From Bradysia coprophila (lineage: Eukaryota; Arthropoda; Insecta; Diptera; Sciaridae), in contig NC_050738.1 in assembly GCF_014529535.1 (NCBI RefSeq), positions 14,152,062 to 14,216,061 on the forward strand: a stretch of DNA of 64,000 bases, read 5' to 3'. Below the pieces are notes generated by a model, which was not told where the DNA came from, did not search any database, and saw only the letters and a list, made by a program, of their open reading frames with translations. This document shows positions 12,420 to 23,500 of the stretch, in pieces (position 1 is the first letter of the stretch; each line of letters opens with the position of its first letter). The position numbers were made by a program, and so were the translations under genes.

Positions 12420-13611
12420 GTTTATAGTTAAACCGCCATATTGACTTGACTCAACGCTTTATGAATATTGAGTGCACTATTAAAATAAGACTTTCTGACT
12501 ATTTCTTTTTTTTTTTTGAAAACCAATATTTGGGGAATTGGTATAGTTCGCCGAAGGTGATTTCACTTATTTATTTTTTACTCTAGAAGTCTTTGAGTTT
12601 GTTTTAGTAATAAACTTAAATTTTGCGTCACTCACAAAGTAGCAGATGACTCGGCTTCCTTCCTTTGCTCGTTTTTAGAACATATACAGCAATTTCCTCA
12701 ACATATGTGACGCAATTGGTTTTTTGTTGAGCTTGAAACAAGTTATTGTCAGACTGGTACGAAGGACTTTCAGCTCGAAATTTTTCGGGGAGACTCTTAA
12801 AATGCCGACTTTTTTTTCTTCTTAAACTTAGTCGTTTTTTCTATTTTAGCTCATCCTCGTGAGATTTTTGCACTGCTGTAATCTACCAGTACAAATATTT
12901 CGCAATAGACATTTATTTAGTCACTCAGTCTATGGTCTAAGCTTTATGATATACCTATGGTATACACCCATATACCGAAGTGGACGTTTGTTTGGGTGGA
13001 TTGTCAAAAACAAACACCGAAAACTACGAAGTATACGAAAACATCTAAAAAATATAATTTTTTCTCAAGAAATCTTTATTTGTGCGTGGTCTTTATAGGA
13101 CGATTAGAGCTAGGATGAGCTAGTAATGTTAACTCTGCTCCCACACCAACCAATAGTTTCTATCAGCTTGACAGAGAATTTCAGGTATCGCGGAAATTGG
13201 CAATTTCAAATTGCATTTAATTCAGAATTGCTTTGTGATGACTCGCCACAACGAAATTGTAATTTTTTAAAGAATTTTGGATTTTAATTTTCTCTTCCAA
13301 TTTTGTGTGAAGTCGAAAATGTGCACTGATAGAAAAGTTAACGCGCTGGACGTGTACTGTACGTAGTGGACGTGTAAATTGGCTGGCAGACAGCTATTTT
13401 TGGATCGAACTTCGGGAACGTTTAGTACACGTGCACTGCGTCAGTAAACGTCCAGTACGTTTGCTCTGGTATCCGAAATAAAATGAAATTTTGATGTAGT
13501 TACATTATTTCGTCAAATTTCGTTCTTTTTAATTTTAATTTTTTTATTTTTCGTGTTTTTATTCATTTATATCGTAACTTTTTCTTAGATAAAAATTTTC
13601 TCCATGTTTGG
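12420..13611. other. Non-coding, no feature recognised
   Basis: AT-rich with homopolymer runs. The open frame at 12859-13098 lacks any recognisable domain and has no splice or codon support. At 13330-13460 there are several ACGTG/CGTGTA words around an imperfect inverted arrangement (GGACGTGTA ... TACACGTGC), function unknown. Confidence 0.3.
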
Positions 13612-13690
13612 TGCTGGGTTTGAACTGGGGACCTCTTGATCTCAAAGCGGCGCTTCAACCAATGTTGCAATTAAGACATACTACATTGAT
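13612..13690 (-). repeat. tRNA-like segment (SINE or tRNA relic)
   Basis: Read on the minus strand it has an A-box-like TTGGTTGAAGCGC, an anticodon-arm-like CGCTTTGAGATCAAGAGG and a B-box-like AGTTCAAACCC in the spacing of a tRNA. The T-arm does not pair properly and no acceptor stem closes, so a working tRNA gene is unlikely. A tRNA-derived SINE head or a decayed tRNA copy fits better. Confidence 0.35.
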
Positions 13691-14628
13691 AGTTGTATTG
13701 TGAAGCGTTGGTAGAAGTAGGTAAACGTGGAGCACGTTTGCACACAAAGTACTTTACTTATACATGCTATACGTTAAAAACATGACACACATATGAAACT
13801 TTGAAAATATTTTTTTTTATTCTAATTAGAACTATGGTATATGACAATGACCTAATATCGAGAATCGTAATCGTAATTCCTTCTTCTTCTTTTTGCGTAA
13901 TATTTCGATATTTCAACAGTATGAGATTGGAACTCAGGGAATAAAACGTTTTGAAATTTAAATGACTGAATTTAATATTTCTGTTTTTAAGTGAATCCTA
14001 AAATCCTGATACAGATACATTCATCTCATGTACGTAAAGGACTTGACATAGTCGCTATTAATATAAAATGCACAGTGTACGAATGTTAACGCACAACAAG
14101 TACGATCTTTTGACATCATACTTACCATGCGTATACAAACATCCTAAACGTGTGCTTTTCTCAAACGTGTTGGGCGTATGAGGTAATTTTGCGATGAAGT
14201 TACACATACCAAAATTTTACACATGTCCTACGTCGACTACACGCGTGAGATGTATGGCACACATATCGTACGTAAACTTACATACGACAGGTTTGCCATA
14301 CATACCCGACGCATACTATGCATAACAGAAGTATATCATACATATCCGAAGTACACCGCCAAAATCTTTTTTATCAGTGTGTGGAAACCTTGCAATAGGG
14401 TGGATCGATTTAAAAAGTTTGATTGAAAAGTTCCATGACCGACAAGCCATCTGATCATTTTCTAGAAGATTTTTTTTAGAGCATTATTAACATGTAAGGG
14501 ATTTTTTGAACCTTTATAGTGTGGAAGCCTTGTCCAATGGGTACAATAAGACTAGTCGCAAATTGTCAGGAACGGTAAAAGTTTATTTTGCTATTACGTC
14601 GAATTAAAAAAAAAACATAGCTAACGCC
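13691..14628. other. Non-coding, no feature recognised
   Basis: No conserved protein or RNA signal found. The stretch at 14090-14350 is rich in CGTA/TACG words and contains a short open frame without any domain. Confidence 0.3.
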
Positions 14629-15846
14629 GACCCGTACGAAACACCTATTCGTATCAAAAGCCTTTAATGTGAAACTCTTCATTTCTCTTACTTCATTTTC
14701 TTCTCTGCTGAAAAACTATTCTCCCTTTAAAATCACTTACATTATCCACTCTTTGCCTTGTTATCATATACAACTAAATTGCCGGAGGCAATATAGACAG
14801 CCCCGTACGAAGACAAATTTCATAAATTCCTATTTAAACAGCTATATACCGCTATATTTAACTATATTTCACTATAAATAAACATTTCACAGATAAATAT
14901 ATGCTATTATATAGCTCTATATGCCTGTATATAGCTCAATATAGCTGTATATAGGTATATATAGATGTCCGTATATGGAATCCCTGAAACCCCACACACA
15001 TAACAAATTATTTCCATGTTAACAGAAACTCTCTAAGTATCATTTTTCCCAAGATATTTCTATTTTACTAAAATCCAATATGGCCGCCGGCAGCCATTTT
15101 GTTAGGAGACCGGAAATAGTACCGACGCTTTACATTCGTTAATACCTTTCAAACAAAAAAAAAATCATGAAATTCGGTCAAAATTTACTCGAGATATTGT
15201 CAAAATACACCACGTTCACTGTACTTCCGAGTAGCCAGATAAGAGCTCACTCCAAGAGACCTAGCTCACGCTCCGGAGAACATAATTTCATAAAAAAAAT
15301 TTTCCCTGATTGGTACGGTCAATACCTATCTAATAAAGCTAAAACAGACGAAATATGTTCAAATGTGGCCGACCTACAAGCAAAAACTGCTTGCCGCCCT
15401 GTGCCTGTTCCACACCAAGGGGTCTAACTCACGAGTCGGTCATCCGATTTCCATAAACTTTTTTTTTGTCGATCGGTATTGTAAATACCTTTTATTTGAC
15501 GTATCACTTACAAGTTTAACGATTAAATGTCCGGAGATATCTTCGAAAAACCGTAAAGCACTTATTGGGCCACAGCTCGGGAGGGGTCGATCCAAAATCA
15601 CTCATCTTCGAACTTAGCCTGTCTTTTGACATTACCAAACGGGAAAAAAAAGAATTTTCAAAATCGGATGCGTTTTACTCAAGTTATCGTGCAGACAGAC
15701 GGACAGACGGACAGACGGACATTTTTTTTTCGCGGATTTGGCATCTCTAGACAACCACAATAGGTTTCCCCTTACTCAGGGAGTCCAATTCGACGTGTTA
15801 CAAACGTATGCGTAAACCCATAAGACCCCAGTACTTCGTACGGGTC
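14629..15846. mobile_element. DNA-transposon-like element, GACCCGTACGAA termini, copy A
   Basis: It starts GACCCGTACGAA and ends TTCGTACGGGTC, an exact inverted pair. The body closely parallels 33456-34394: CACCTATTC, CTCTTCATTTCTCTTACTTC, GCAATATAGACAGCCC, the CTATATA(G/C) words, AAGAGCTCACTCCAAGAGAC and ACGAGTCGGTCATCCGATTT appear in the same order. It contains the short motif GACAGACGGACAGACGGAC (about 15693-15720). Reading frames are short and broken. About 20 bp left of the stated start is also shared with copy B, so the true left end may lie further out. No target duplication is clear. Confidence 0.65.
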
Positions 15847-16557
15847 TAAACATATTTGTAAACGTTCGGCCCTCCAAAGTAGAAATTTTGTTCGCAGCGA
15901 AAATTTGGTCAACATTGAATGGGAAATCTCGGACAGATGTTGACCAAAGTCAAATTAAGCGTTATTTCACTTACAATTTCACGGGGAATCCGCAACAAAA
16001 GAGTTTTTAAAAATTGGATCAAGAAATTTGCATTTTATTGTCAGTGCAACGCAAATCTCTATGAACTTTGAAAAGTTGTCTTTCGCACTAGGTGAATGTT
16101 TTTGTTTCTGAAATAGGTTGTCCTGAATGAGGTTGAAAAAAGAGCTTTTCACAACCTTAAGCCGGTCAAAGCAAATTTTCAACTTGTTTGTCAGTCCAGG
16201 CCCTTCATTAATTTAATGTTTAAATTTCATCTTTCATGTGGCACCTGTGCATTCATTTGGACAAATTTTTCTCTACGATGTATAAGCTGCCTAAGTTATA
16301 GAGTTGGCCTAAGAACAAGCGAGTTGTCGACCTAGCCTTTTAGTGTTGATGAAATGCAATGGAGAACTTAATCTAACAGCTATTTCGAAGCTTATTTTGA
16401 AATTAAGGCTTCATTTAACTTACTGATACCAGCAATCGCTGCAGTTTCGAGTGGACTAATGAGCAGATCAGTATGACAATGGGATTTAGATTGAACTACA
16501 CAGCCGGAATTATTTCAACAAAAATGTATTCGTTTTGTAACATCTCTTCAAAAAATC
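15847..16557. other. Non-coding, 3' flank of the WD40 gene
   Basis: No gene recognised. It is the 3' side of the minus-strand WD40 gene. The nearest minus-strand AATAAA is far off, at about 16034-16039, so the 3' end is unsettled. Confidence 0.3.
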
Positions 16558-17706
16558 TTACACACTCTCGTTGGTCAATCGATGTTTTTGCAGTCCAGTC
16601 TCCCAAGCAATTGTATAAAATGTATCCACATCACTCCAGTGTATGTCACGTACATTGCTCTTAGCGTCAGAATTGCTATAAATTTCCTTGTTGCCATTGG
16701 CTGTGTCGATTACTTTGATAACATTCGTCTGCCCCAAAACTGCCAATAGTTTTCCTTCAAAACTGAGTTTATGAATGGGGCTGCAGAATGACAACATATC
16801 AACATGCTTCGAAGGATTTCGAACGTCGAAAACGTAGACCGATCCACTACCGTCACCAACGAACAAATTTTCGTTGCTCTCCTGACTGTCACTCCAGTAC
16901 AGTGCGGTATATGGAATGTCGTGAATGGGTGAAAGTGTTGTGATTGGCTTTCTATTGCGGTGATCCCACACTGCCCATTTTTTATCTCTCGAGCATGAGG
17001 CGAACACTGTCGGCATAGAATGACTCGATGACAAACCAGTTATATGTGAAGTGTGAGCACTTCGATAGGTATGGCTTGCGGATAAATCTCCTCCACCCAG
17101 ATCCCACACTTTAATGCAGCAGTTAGTGCATCCACTGAACGCGGTCGTTCCACTTTTATGACATAATGCCAGTACATCTACTCGGCCGATGTGTTCGGAT
17201 CGACGGACAATGCTGTATGGGCAGTAGCCGTTTCGAATTTCCGATTTTGTGGACCATAAATGAACGCCACCAGTAGAATCAGAAACCAGAGCCTGTTGTG
17301 GTGTAAAATGTTAAAACTCAGAATTGGAACAAAATTCAAATTGACAAACGATACTTACGATGTTGGGCTCAACGAACTTGAAGTTTGTTATCAGATGGTC
17401 ATAACGTTTTCTGAACACAGCTTTCTCTTCGCTGCCGACATCGTCAAAGTTTTCGTAGCCCCAGAAACTTCCAGCCCAGAATCGAGCCACATAATCATTT
17501 GTCACTAACACTATTTGGCCCAATGTGTCAACCTCTAGAATTTCCCAAAAATTCTGTAGCTTCGGTTCGGTATTTTCAATTTTCTTCACTCTGTATTCCA
17601 GTGAATTTAAATTGGGAAAGTCAGCATTGTTGGTTAACTGTTCCGGATTCGGTGGAGTATAAAAACTCGGTTTCTTATACATATCCGACAATTTAACAAA
17701 ATTCAT
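16558..17706 (-). CDS. vls: MEP50/WDR77/Valois-like WD40 methylosome protein
   Basis: Two exons, 17706-17359 and 17292-16558, joined in phase 0 across a 66-nt GTAAGT/CAG intron, give 360 aa (MEP50 proteins are about 340-360). MEP50 is the WD40 partner of the arginine methyltransferase PRMT5, which methylates Sm and histone proteins. The Drosophila orthologue Valois also acts in germ plasm. Visible features are the N-terminal blade VTNDYVARFWAGSFWGYENF, resembling the W-G-x-x-W stretch of MEP50, then ALVSDSTGGVHLW across the splice, CCIKVWDLGGGD, ASCSRDKKWAVWDHR, FVGDGSGSVYVFDVR and the C-terminal NVRDIHWSDVDTFYTIAWE, which parallels the end of MEP50. WD repeats diverge quickly, so another WD40 family is possible, but blade order and the two ends favour MEP50. 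The ATG at 17706 is the first of the frame. Confidence 0.75.
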
Positions 17707-18840
17707 GTTGTCTCACCGTTTCGCGGAAAAACTCTTCAAAAGCAAAAACTCTCGGAAATGGAATTATTCCTATTGAGGTTATGTTAAATCTTTTTGATTA
17801 CATTTGAATATAATGGCAGATGAGACATTTGGAAAACAAATGCATCAAACGCAGTTTTAAATGACGTTTCGAACCTGTCGAACGATTATCTCTGAATACG
17901 TTCTATTCTGACACAACAATATTGACGTTTGTCTCAATATTATACTCCGGAATTCTAATTTTTGAAAACTTTGAAAACTTTTATCGTTTTCTTGTTGTCT
18001 GCAAGGATTACTGCAGTGGAACGTTCAAAAGCCACGTAATTTTTCCCCTTTTTTCCATGGTCGTCATCTACGTGTTTTCATAGCTGAATTTGCGATTCAA
18101 CATACAACTAATCGCTTTTCTCTAGTGGCTAGACCCATGCTTTCATAGCTGAATATAGATCTACATAAAACTAACTGAATGCCCCATACCATACCATATC
18201 ATATTCATCACCTTACCTTGTCTTTATGTCAATAGAGAGTTTGCGAAAATGACATTTATAATTATAAGTCGACATAATAAATCCGAATTTTTAAGTTATA
18301 CGTCAACTGACATATATCTTATAAAATAAAAGTTATAAGTTCATAAGTCTATAAGTTAAAAGTTTTTAGAGTACATACATCATGAGCAAATGTAAAGCGC
18401 AACGACCGAAAAATACCGAAAATTTTAAACTATTTGTGAGAATTTTTCGTCATTTCTACTTGGGACACTGATTTGTCTAAAAATCACTTCCTACTTATCG
18501 AAATATCACCAATTTTTAACCAAAATTTGATTAGAATTAAAAAATTGGTGTTGCGATTTGAATAGATTTGATTGGGTGAATGGATGTAAAAATCAAAGTG
18601 GCAAACTTGATACGTTATGTGGAATTTGTGTGGAAAATGGCGCAAATCACATATTTTAGGAATTTATAAAGTCTTTTTTCGAATTTAGGTTTAATCGACA
18701 AACGACGAGACAAGGATACCTTTTTTTGCGATTTTGAACAAATTTATGCAAAATAATCGAGGAAAAATACGTTTTCATATCTAGGACCCGAAAAGTGCGA
18801 CTTCGTCGCACTTTTTCTCCGTCCAATATGAAAAATACTA
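17707..18840. other. Upstream of the WD40 gene, with a short hairpin
   Basis: Holds the putative promoter of the minus-strand WD40 gene. At about 18792-18817 a perfect short hairpin, AAAAGTGCGAC-TTC-GTCGCACTTTT, stands at the edge of the repeat that follows. No coding sequence seen. Confidence 0.4.
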
Positions 18841-19480
18841 TTCGTACCGAGGGATTCTTTTGAAAAACAGCCTACCGAAATCGGGCGTGTTTTCTAGTGC
18901 AACTTTTTATAGGTACCTAGAAAGGACTTCGACCCTAGAAGCCAAAACCACTCTCAAAAAAATTCTTCGAAGCTTTTATGGCTGGTGAAAAGTGATCGAA
19001 AGCCGAAAATTTGCACTTTTCTTACCAAAATTTCTCCGGGTACACGAGCCGTACAGGGTCGTGTGGGGTGTCATTAGAAAGGTAATTACATGTACTATTG
19101 AGCCGAATAGAGACTCATTGGTTTTAAAATTAATCCGCACTGAAATATGTGCAGTTGAAGTTTTCAACCGAAAACTTGCACTTTTCTTACCAATATTTCT
19201 CTAGTTACACGAGCCGTACATGGTGGTGTGGGGTAATTTTATGTGCTTTTGGGCCAAATAGGGTCTTATGGGGTTTGGATGCATATGCGATGAAATATGG
19301 GCACTTAAACATTTCAACTTCTCATGTTTCATCGTAGATGCTTTCAAACCCCATAAGACCCTATTTGGCCCAAAAGCACATAAAATTACCTTTCAAATGA
19401 TACCCCACACCACCATGTACAAAGAAATTTTTCGAAAAAATCAAATTCGGTCTTTTTCCCGCAGCTTTCAGATTTTCACC
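18841..19480 (+). repeat. Dispersed repeat X, copy 1, with fold-back
   Basis: Shares GGGATTCTTTTGAAAAACAG, CTAGAAGCCAAAACCACT, AAAAAAATTCTTCGAAGCTT and ACACGAGCCGTACAGGGTCG with 29545-29815 and, in reverse, with the flanks of 62101-62393. A partial second unit follows at about 19150-19240. The right half is a palindrome at 19216-19420, with arms GGGCCAAATAGGGTCTTATG and CATAAGACCCTATTTGGCCC. The family is not recognised. Confidence 0.7.
19216..19420. repeat. 205-bp palindrome in repeat X
   Basis: The outer arms GTACATGGTGGTGTGGGG and CCCCACACCACCATGTAC and the inner arms (AATTTTATGTGCTTTTGGGC and its complement) pair almost without mismatch. About 70 bp in the middle do not pair. One arm has an extra ACCTTTCAAATGATA. 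Confidence 0.75.
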
Positions 19481-19516
19481 GCTTGATGCAAAGACACAAA
19501 AACTATACTAACTCTA

Positions 19517-19691
19517 ATGCTGAAAACAAACGAGACATTGAAAACGTGTTTTGATCCTAGTTTTCATTGACAAATGCAGCAATCGTAATTTTCGATAGAG
19601 AAATTTCTAACTTTATTTGACAGTTTGCGACAATTTCGTCATGAAAACAAGGACCAAAACATGTTTTGAATGCCTCGTTTGTTCTCAGCAT
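19517..19691. mobile_element. Fold-back element upstream of the Chk2 gene, first
   Basis: Arms ATGCTGAAAACAAACGAG and CTCGTTTGTTCTCAGCAT, extended by AAAACGTGTTTTGATCCTAG against AAGGACCAAAACATGTTTTG, enclose about 75 bp. It is MITE-like, non-coding, with no clear target duplication. Confidence 0.6.
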
Positions 19692-19788
19692 AAACGTTAA
19701 ATGTATGAATGGTGTCCATCTAAAAAATAATTAAATTTTGACTTGACGGATTTTAACCGTTTGCATTGTGTAGCGCATTATGTCAGAA

Positions 19789-19944
19789 CTCCGGTAAAGT
19801 AATTAGTTTTTCGATCAATTATAAGTTCTGCCGTGCGATAAAACTTTGAAATTTCTTTTTTTTCCTCATTGATTACGTCATGATTTCAAAGTCTTATCGT
19901 TCAGCAGATTTACGTCCAATTTAAAACTAATTCCATTACCAGAG
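19789..19944. mobile_element. Fold-back element upstream of the Chk2 gene, second
   Basis: Arms CTCCGGTAAAGTAATTAGTTTT and AAAACTAATTCCATTACCAGAG, with inner arms GATAAAACTTTGAAAT and ATTTCAAAGTCTTATC, form a nested inverted repeat of 156 bp. It is unrelated in sequence to the preceding element. No target duplication was identified. Confidence 0.6.
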
Positions 19945-20575
19945 TATTTTTTTAGCTGACACTTCCCCATTCATTGTTTGTACTTGACGGGCAATGACAT
20001 GAAGTGATGTAATTAAGAGATATCAAAAAAACATGCATTTAGCCTCGCATTTAGCGTTAATGTCTGGAAAAGATAGAGACACATTCATGTTCTTTATTCT
20101 TTTTGACGTATGTACATCGGCCGAATAGACTATTTTTATCGATGTATTGCCCAAATTAGCGGTATGTGGAGATGTAAACTACTCATTCATCGAATTTTTA
20201 TCTCTGACTTGTATTAGATGTACCATACCTGGAATATACTTTCATTGCCTTACACACGTTACCCCTCACTACAAAAAAGTTAAAAAATTGAAATATCGAT
20301 TTCGGAGTGCCATCGTTTAATGCGTTTAATAGTAACTATGGAATTGAATGAACTCATCTTGTAACAATGACATTTCAACACATTTCAGTTCAGTGGTTGC
20401 CATTTGCTTTTGTTTATTATTTTCTCTTTATCAGTGCCAGACACATTGTAGAGCTTGTTCGATTGATACTCATACTCATGCGTTAATATTTATTAACTGT
20501 TGATTTTTTTTGTTTGTTCATATTTTCCGGTGTTGATTATTTACGTTTTATTAATTTAATTGACTATAATAAACG
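19945..20575. promoter_or_regulatory. Upstream region of the Chk2 gene
   Basis: AT-rich stretch directly before the Chk2 ATG, presumably promoter and 5'UTR. No TATA box or specific site can be named from sequence. Nothing coding seen. Confidence 0.3.
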
Positions 20576-23500
20576 ATGACCGATTGCGAATCGCAGGATT
20601 TAACACAGACCCAGACCCAGGACGGAGATTGGTTCGCTAGCCAGGCAGAAAGCCAGGAACCCGAAAACAGGAAACCATGGGGTCGAATCACTCCAAGGAA
20701 AGTTATGATCAAACGGCTTGGCAATCAGTCGGTTACACTACAAGAAAGCTTGTCGGCGTCGTTCGGTGAGTTGAGACGAAATTTTTGTAAATAAGATAGA
20801 TATCTATTTTTGCAGATATCTATTGAATAATCCTTCGCTAAAATTGACAATGATTTTCTGCAATTTGAAATTTTCCATATTGATCGTTACAAACTGACAA
20901 AAGGTTGTAATAATGAAAGTGATTATATCGAAGCTGTAATACAGTCGACATGAAAACAATGGGCATTCACTCACACTGCTCTAGTTATTATCGTTGATAG
21001 CCTCTTTGCCATTTTGATTTTTTTTTTGTGCGACAAAATATGGTGATCTCCATTAGACGCGATATTATATTGCTAGATTGCCGAAATGACCATCATTAGG
21101 TTTTATATTGAAAATTCCAACTTGAAAGAAAAGACAAATAAAATGTATAGATCAACGTACATGGAGCCTACATGGACGTCATATTTAAATCGGTTAAAAA
21201 GTCGGTTGCAGTTTTCAGACTCTACATTGACAAATCACAATGTTTGCATCTCTTTCTACTACGTCAAAGCTAACAATTTTTAAAACCCGAACCAGAGAAA
21301 AATGAGACGCTTTCGTTCAAAAAGACGCTGTCGAAAAAATATAGCTGCAGCAGGTACAAAGTTGAGCAGATGTTGTCAGATTTAGGTACCTGTAGCAGCT
21401 AGTTAATGAGTCCGGAAATTTCCAGAAGCAAGTAACTCGATTTATTATACCTGTGAATAGTAATGTAATATATTACGTATAGAAAAGGACCTTTTGTGTG
21501 TCTTACTAATACATTCAATAAAACTTTATGAGCAATAGATTTTGAAGATGGTTCAATCAAAATGAAAGAAAAAGGAAATTTCGAACCGTTTCGCCTTCGC
21601 GCAAATTTTACCACATTACGATTTGCTGCCGAAGGTGACTATCAGAATAATTGCAGTGATTTGGGTAGAATTCGGTTCGGGGTTTTTTATGACTTGCTCA
21701 GCGTTAAAATCGAAGTGACTCTTTACATTCGATGTCGCTGATAGCGTGCAGATTGAATATAGTCCATAAAATATTGATGTCAGCATGCTCAGGACTGAAA
21801 TTATATTTTGATCGAGAGGATAAATAGAAAAATCCAGGTGCGAAAAAGGCCCAAAACTAAAAAAACTGAAGAAAACAAAAAAACAACTTAGAACAAAAGT
21901 AAGAAAACTTAAAAGAAAGCTGATGGAGTTGAGAACTTGGCATACAGTGGACGTCAGTGAAATGTAGACATGAATTTGTTTCAACTGTTTTCATACAAAC
22001 AAAACTGATCATACGTATTTATACGGTTTTATCACTAGAGGCGCTTGCGTGTAACTATTTCATCCATATAAACAAGTAACTAAAACAAAAAAAAATGGTG
22101 TGAACAGAATTCATGTCTATCCATCACTCGATTTTGATTGTTGCTGTTTTGACACAATTATTGAGTCAATTACATAACTAGGTTGGAAGAGTGAAAACTC
22201 AAGGTTTCGTGTCGCATTGATCTGAAGCGAAGCTGAGTTCAATAATCACACGTAAACGTGACTTTCCATTTTACTTCCCTGTTATGCATTGTATTTTACG
22301 TGGTCGGGCCATCGAAAGTTCATGGAATTTCATGTAACAAACGATTTTAAACTCGCAAGCATTTAAAATCAGTTAATTTATGTCGAGCTTTAGTTGTTTT
22401 ATCTGGTTCACTCATACACACACTTTTATCATATCTTTATACAGTTCTTACCTCTACCTCTACCACTGATTCTTATGGCGTAGTGCGATCTGCGTTAAAT
22501 TTATCGTTTATCGTAAACTTCACATATACACATTTATTAAGAGATCAGCAATATAAACACAAAGACAACATATGTTACAAATGCTGCGGGGACCATTTCA
22601 AGAAAATTTCGATAGAAATTCGGTTGACCTGAACTGTATCATTAATCTTTTTAATTATTTTGCTTGTGAAAAGACTTTCGCTTTCGTCCCTTCAATGTAA
22701 AAGCTGTAAAAAAAACTTCGTTTGTCTTGCGGCCAAAAAACGACCTATTACCGTGTGAACAAAAGCCAGCTTTTCACATTTGTACAAATTGTATGAGATT
22801 AAATCTTATTAGCTCTCCTCGGGCACGTCCATTTTATCCATTTACTCCACACGAGTCCAAGGAGTTCGGGGTGTCGTACTTCTCAAATAAATTTTGCTCT
22901 CTATGAAGGCACTTTCAACATGAACGCTAATTTTCTATTCATGCAGCATATAAGTAACTCTGGTAACTTCTAGATTAAATGGATTAAATGGTATTAAATG
23001 GATTTAATGGATTAAATGGATCAAATGGAATAAAAATTGGATTAAATGGATTAAATAGGAAAAAAGTTCATTTTACCAAATACTGTAAGTCTTAAAAATT
23101 GTTGATTTTGATCGAACCACGTTGTAGTACCACGTCGAACCACGTCATACTACAATGTTAAAAAGCGAAAAAATCCACTTTTAGGAGTTTTTGGTGTAAA
23201 GTGGATTAAATGGATTAAATAAATTTAATACCATTTTTAACAAACAAATTTTTCCTATACCTCACGAGTACTTAAACGAGCTGGGGATCGTGCAAATCTA
23301 TTTTTAGCAACTACTTTACAAATTCTTCAGGTGGGTGGCCTAATTATTTCGGTAAAACTAAAAATTTTTTTTGGATTAAATGGATTAAATGGATTAAATG
23401 GAAGTGCGTCACCCCTCGCTCTGGTTACTGCATTCTAGAGTCATCTAGAGTTTATGAACGATTTTTGACTCGTTAAGTCTATATGAATATAGTCGCTTCA

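Noticed and set aside
21616..21984. Minus-strand hydrophobic frame of 122 codons in Chk2 intron 1
   Set aside because: It starts at a non-ATG codon and its hydrophobicity comes from A/T-rich runs that read as Phe and Leu. No domain or splice partner.
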